NCBI GenBank assembly: GCA_963643985.1
Contig: CAVINP010000045.1
Coordinates: forward strand, 1-14,894
Direction of reading: 5' to 3'
DNA length: 14,894 nt
Source: SFTH01 sp963643985
GTDB taxonomy: Bacteria > Bacillota > Clostridia > Christensenellales > Aristaeellaceae
The notes under the pieces were generated by a model. That model searched no databases, was not told the DNA's origin, and worked only from the letters and a program-made list of their open reading frames with translations. Below, piece after piece: positions 13,425 to 14,894 of this stretch (position 1 is the first letter of the stretch; each line of letters opens with the position of its first letter). Both the position numbers and the translations under genes were made by a program.

Positions 13425-13843
13425 TGAGTGCATTTGATGCCGAAAACGTATTTGGCAAGGGCGAGGAAAACACGGCCTATGCCCGCTATTTCATCGGCAA
13501 GTCCTACCTCAAGCCGCTGACCGATCCGAAGAAAACCACCTTTTTGGCCAACGTGACCTTTGAGCCGGGTTGCCGCAACAACTGGCACATCCATCATGCC
13601 GTCAAGGGCGGCGGCCAGATACTGATCTGCACTGCCGGCGAAGGCTGGTATCAGGAGGAAGGCAAGGCAGCCGTGAGCCTGACACCGGGCACGGTCATCA
13701 CTATTCCCGCCGAAGTCAAGCACTGGCATGGCGCGAAGAAGGACAGCTGGTTTTCGCACATCGCCGTGGAAGTGCCGGGCGAAGGCTGCAGCAATGAGTG
13801 GTGCGAACCCGTGAGCGACGCGGAATACGCGAAGCTGGGCTGA
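13424..13843 (+). CDS. Small cupin-domain protein
   Basis: A 139-aa single-domain cupin. The first cupin motif gives metal ligands His55 and His57 (W-H-I-H-H) and Gln65, and the second gives His100 or His102 (V-K-H-W-H-G), with the P-G-T and I-P-A turns typical of the barrel. Its start shares one base with the flavodoxin stop (TAATG), with GGAGGG at 13411-13416, so translation is coupled. Small cupins of this type, often beside carboxymuconolactone decarboxylase or reductase genes, have varied roles such as isomerase, dioxygenase or quinone-modifying enzyme; the specific reaction is unknown. Last intact gene of the AdhR-like operon. No terminator is seen between it and the toxin remnant, so transcripts may run to 14159. 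Confidence 0.88.
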   Translation: MSAFDAENVFGKGEENTAYARYFIGKSYLKPLTDPKKTTFLANVTFEPGCRNNWHIHHAVKGGGQILICTAGEGWYQEEGKAAVSLTPGTVITIPAEVKHWHGAKKDSWFSHIAVEVPGEGCSNEWCEPVSDAEYAKLG

Positions 13844-13857
13844 ATGATTCTGCTTGA

Positions 13858-14124
13858 CATCATATTGAAAGTTGCGTCCAGTTCATTATAAAGGACAGCA
13901 CGGAAGCTGCATTAAAGCTGCAGGAAAGATTGATCACAGCCATCCGCTCGCTTCGCGATTGGCCGTATCGTTTTCCTTTCTTCAACGAGGCCTACATGCC
14001 CGCAAACAAGTACCATAAGATGTTCGTTTCAAATTGGTATCTTGTTCTGTATCAGATTCGGGATTCGACTGTCTTTGTGGATTATGTGCTCGATTGCAGA
14101 CGCGATTATAAATGGCTTCTTTAA
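13858..14124 (+). pseudogene. 5'-truncated RelE/ParE-family toxin gene
   Basis: After an in-frame TGA at 13855-13857 the frame codes for about 88 residues that resemble the RelE/ParE fold from helix 1 onward: K-D-S-T-E-A-A-L-K-L, then D-W-P-Y-R, K-Y-H-K-M-F-V, Y-L-V-L-Y-Q-I and the terminal C-R-R-D-Y-K-W-L-L. Family members normally have about 15-25 more residues at the N-terminus (first strand and start of helix 1). Those are missing, and no ATG or GTG precedes the conserved helix. A TTG at 13930 would omit helix 1 and has only an AGGAAAG 2 nt away. There is no antitoxin gene beside it; the cupin stop is only 14 nt upstream. It is best read as a fossil of a toxin-antitoxin locus. Confidence 0.7.
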
Positions 14125-14160
14125 ACGAACACCCCCTCCGCGTGGAGGGGGCGTTCGTTA
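14124..14160. terminator. Two-way hairpin terminator between convergent units
   Basis: AACGAAC (14124-14130) and CCCCCTCC (14132-14139) pair with GGAGGGGG (14144-14151) and GTTCGTT (14153-14159), with one A-C mismatch and a GCGT loop. The T run is weak on both strands, but the 15-pair stem is strong. It touches the stop codons of both flanking genes. Confidence 0.75.
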
Positions 14161-14244
14161 CATTCTGCCTCTTACCAGGATAAAGAGATAGAACAACACA
14201 ATGGCTGCAACGGCAATGAGCAATATTTTTTTCATTTTTTTCAT
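14158..14244 (-). CDS. 28-residue single-helix membrane peptide
   Basis: Encodes 28 residues: a basic start (M-K-K-M-K-K), one hydrophobic helix (about 7-24), and R-G-R-M at the end. Its ATG overlaps the TGA of the upstream DUF4230 gene as ATGA. GAGGTGA at 14252-14258 is 7 nt before the ATG, which argues strongly for coupled translation. The stop is in the terminator stem. It may be a small partner of the DUF4230 membrane protein; no known family is recognised. It could also be read as a signal-peptide-like sequence, but the lack of any mature domain makes a stable single-pass peptide more likely. Confidence 0.72.
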   Translation of the reverse strand: MKKMKKILLIAVAAIVLFYLFILVRGRM

Positions 14245-14864
14245 TCTGATGTCACCTCTTCAAACGTTATGGTATACGCCGAAGGATCGTAGGAGGCAGA
14301 AAGTATACCGGTAATCAGTGCCTTCGCATTCGTGGCAGCAGACTCAAGTATACCCTGTTCGAGTGCTGTGGTCCTTACCTCTTCTTTCAACGCAATCTGC
14401 GAATCGTTGACATCCTTAATACTCAGCGGCGTAAAAATGCTCTGACTTTCATCGTAGACCTTGAGGCTGTCATTATCAATGTTAACATCATAGAGCGCAA
14501 CTTCCGGCAGAAGGACGTTCACCGTTTTAGCATCATCATCAACTTCAACCTCAATTTTTGAAAAATCGAGTCCTGCCGTGACTTTGCCGCTATAACTGTA
14601 TATATACTTACTTGTAGTAAGCGGGACAGTAATTCCAAAGAGTTTTTGGTCATCCTTGAGAACCTGTACATTGGTATAATAGCCCTCTTGAGTGATCAAC
14701 TCTCCAATGTCCTTGAGGCCAAAATCCGTCGTTCGGCTTTCGATCACCGCACCGCTCGTACTAAACTTAAACACGACAATGATTGCAAGTACAACAACCA
14801 GTATCAGCAATAATACCAGATAGGATTTAAGTCCATTCTTAAATTTAAACAATTTGCTTATCAT
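14241..14864 (-). CDS. DUF4230-domain membrane-anchored protein
   Basis: A 207-aa protein with a basic N-terminus, one membrane helix (about 14-34) and an extracytoplasmic domain of about 170 residues rich in acidic and beta-forming residues. From memory, the S-R-T-T-D-F-G-L-K-D-I-G-E-L start, the Y-S-Y-S-G-K-V-T-A-G-L-D pattern and the L-P-E-V segment fit DUF4230, whose role is unknown. Length is typical. No signal-peptidase site is evident, so it is probably anchored. A weak ribosome site, GAGG, lies about 12 nt before the ATG near the window edge; the promoter is outside. It is followed by the overlapping 28-residue gene and is more AT-rich than the genes on the left. Confidence 0.82.
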   Translation of the reverse strand: MISKLFKFKNGLKSYLVLLLILVVVLAIIVVFKFSTSGAVIESRTTDFGLKDIGELITQEGYYTNVQVLKDDQKLFGITVPLTTSKYIYSYSGKVTAGLDFSKIEVEVDDDAKTVNVLLPEVALYDVNIDNDSLKVYDESQSIFTPLSIKDVNDSQIALKEEVRTTALEQGILESAATNAKALITGILSASYDPSAYTITFEEVTSE

Positions 14865-14894
14865 ACTATTGGCTCGCCTCTTCTCATCATTTCC

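Noticed and set aside
11778..13433. Minus-strand open frame (551 codons) opposite the reductase and flavodoxin genes
   Set aside because: Low-complexity His/Val/Leu-rich translation, and it covers two well-supported plus-strand genes.
13865..13892. Promoter-like pair TTGAAA-16-TATAAA before the toxin remnant
   Set aside because: Good hexamers, but they lie within the remnant's coding sequence and precede no intact gene with a usable start; kept only as a possible chance match.
1..14894. CRISPR arrays, tRNA or rRNA genes, insertion sequences, phage genes
   Set aside because: No regularly spaced long repeats, cloverleaf-like segments, transposase motifs or terminal inverted repeats were seen on either strand.

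Overview
This window looks like a piece of a Clostridia (Bacillota) chromosome of fairly high GC (about 60% in most genes, from spot counts). The reasons are strong AGGAGG-type ribosome binding sites, sigma-A style promoters, short compact operons, and families common in gut Clostridia: a split HMA protein plus P-type ATPase, UPF0303, a MarR-controlled heterodimeric ABC exporter, a 4Fe-4S aldo-keto reductase with flavodoxin and cupin, and DUF4230. I cannot name the species. I see no rRNA, tRNA, CRISPR array, insertion sequence or phage gene.

Layout, left to right. (1) 1-2120: the tail of what is probably a small HMA metal-binding protein, then a Zn/Cd/Pb-type P1B ATPase without its own HMA domain, closed by a terminator. 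(2) 2144-4142: a promoter, a UPF0303/HbpS-like protein, and an unusual homologue of tagaturonate reductase (UxaB/mannitol dehydrogenase family) that seems to have lost its whole catalytic motif. The terminator lies partly inside its last codons. (3) 4210-8484: a MarR regulator and two ABC exporter half-transporters. All degenerate motifs are placed so that one ATP site is consensus and the other is dead, as in BmrCD or TM287/288. (4) 8541-10506, minus strand: a xylulokinase (xylB) with a palindromic operator over its promoter, preceded by an independently transcribed 71-residue membrane protein. (5) 10550-11236: a SAM methyltransferase whose 3' end overlaps the convergent MerR gene. (6) 11227-13843: a MerR regulator resembling AdhR/NmlR (conserved Cys54), divergent from an operon of Fe-S aldo-keto reductase, flavodoxin and cupin. 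The shared control region has a 19-bp-spaced promoter and a CTTAAAG-N4-CTTTAAG operator. (7) 13844-14894: a more AT-rich stretch with a 5'-truncated RelE/ParE toxin fossil, a two-way terminator, and, on the minus strand, a DUF4230 membrane protein followed by an overlapping 28-residue membrane peptide gene.

The best candidates for a less-described system are region 6, a self-contained electrophile-sensing and reducing module, and region 2, a UPF0303 protein paired with a probable pseudoenzyme. A genome-style observation is also striking: by hand count, 25 of 32 Ile-Leu codon pairs are ATA-CTN and only 3 are ATC-CTN, although ATC is the usual Ile codon elsewhere.
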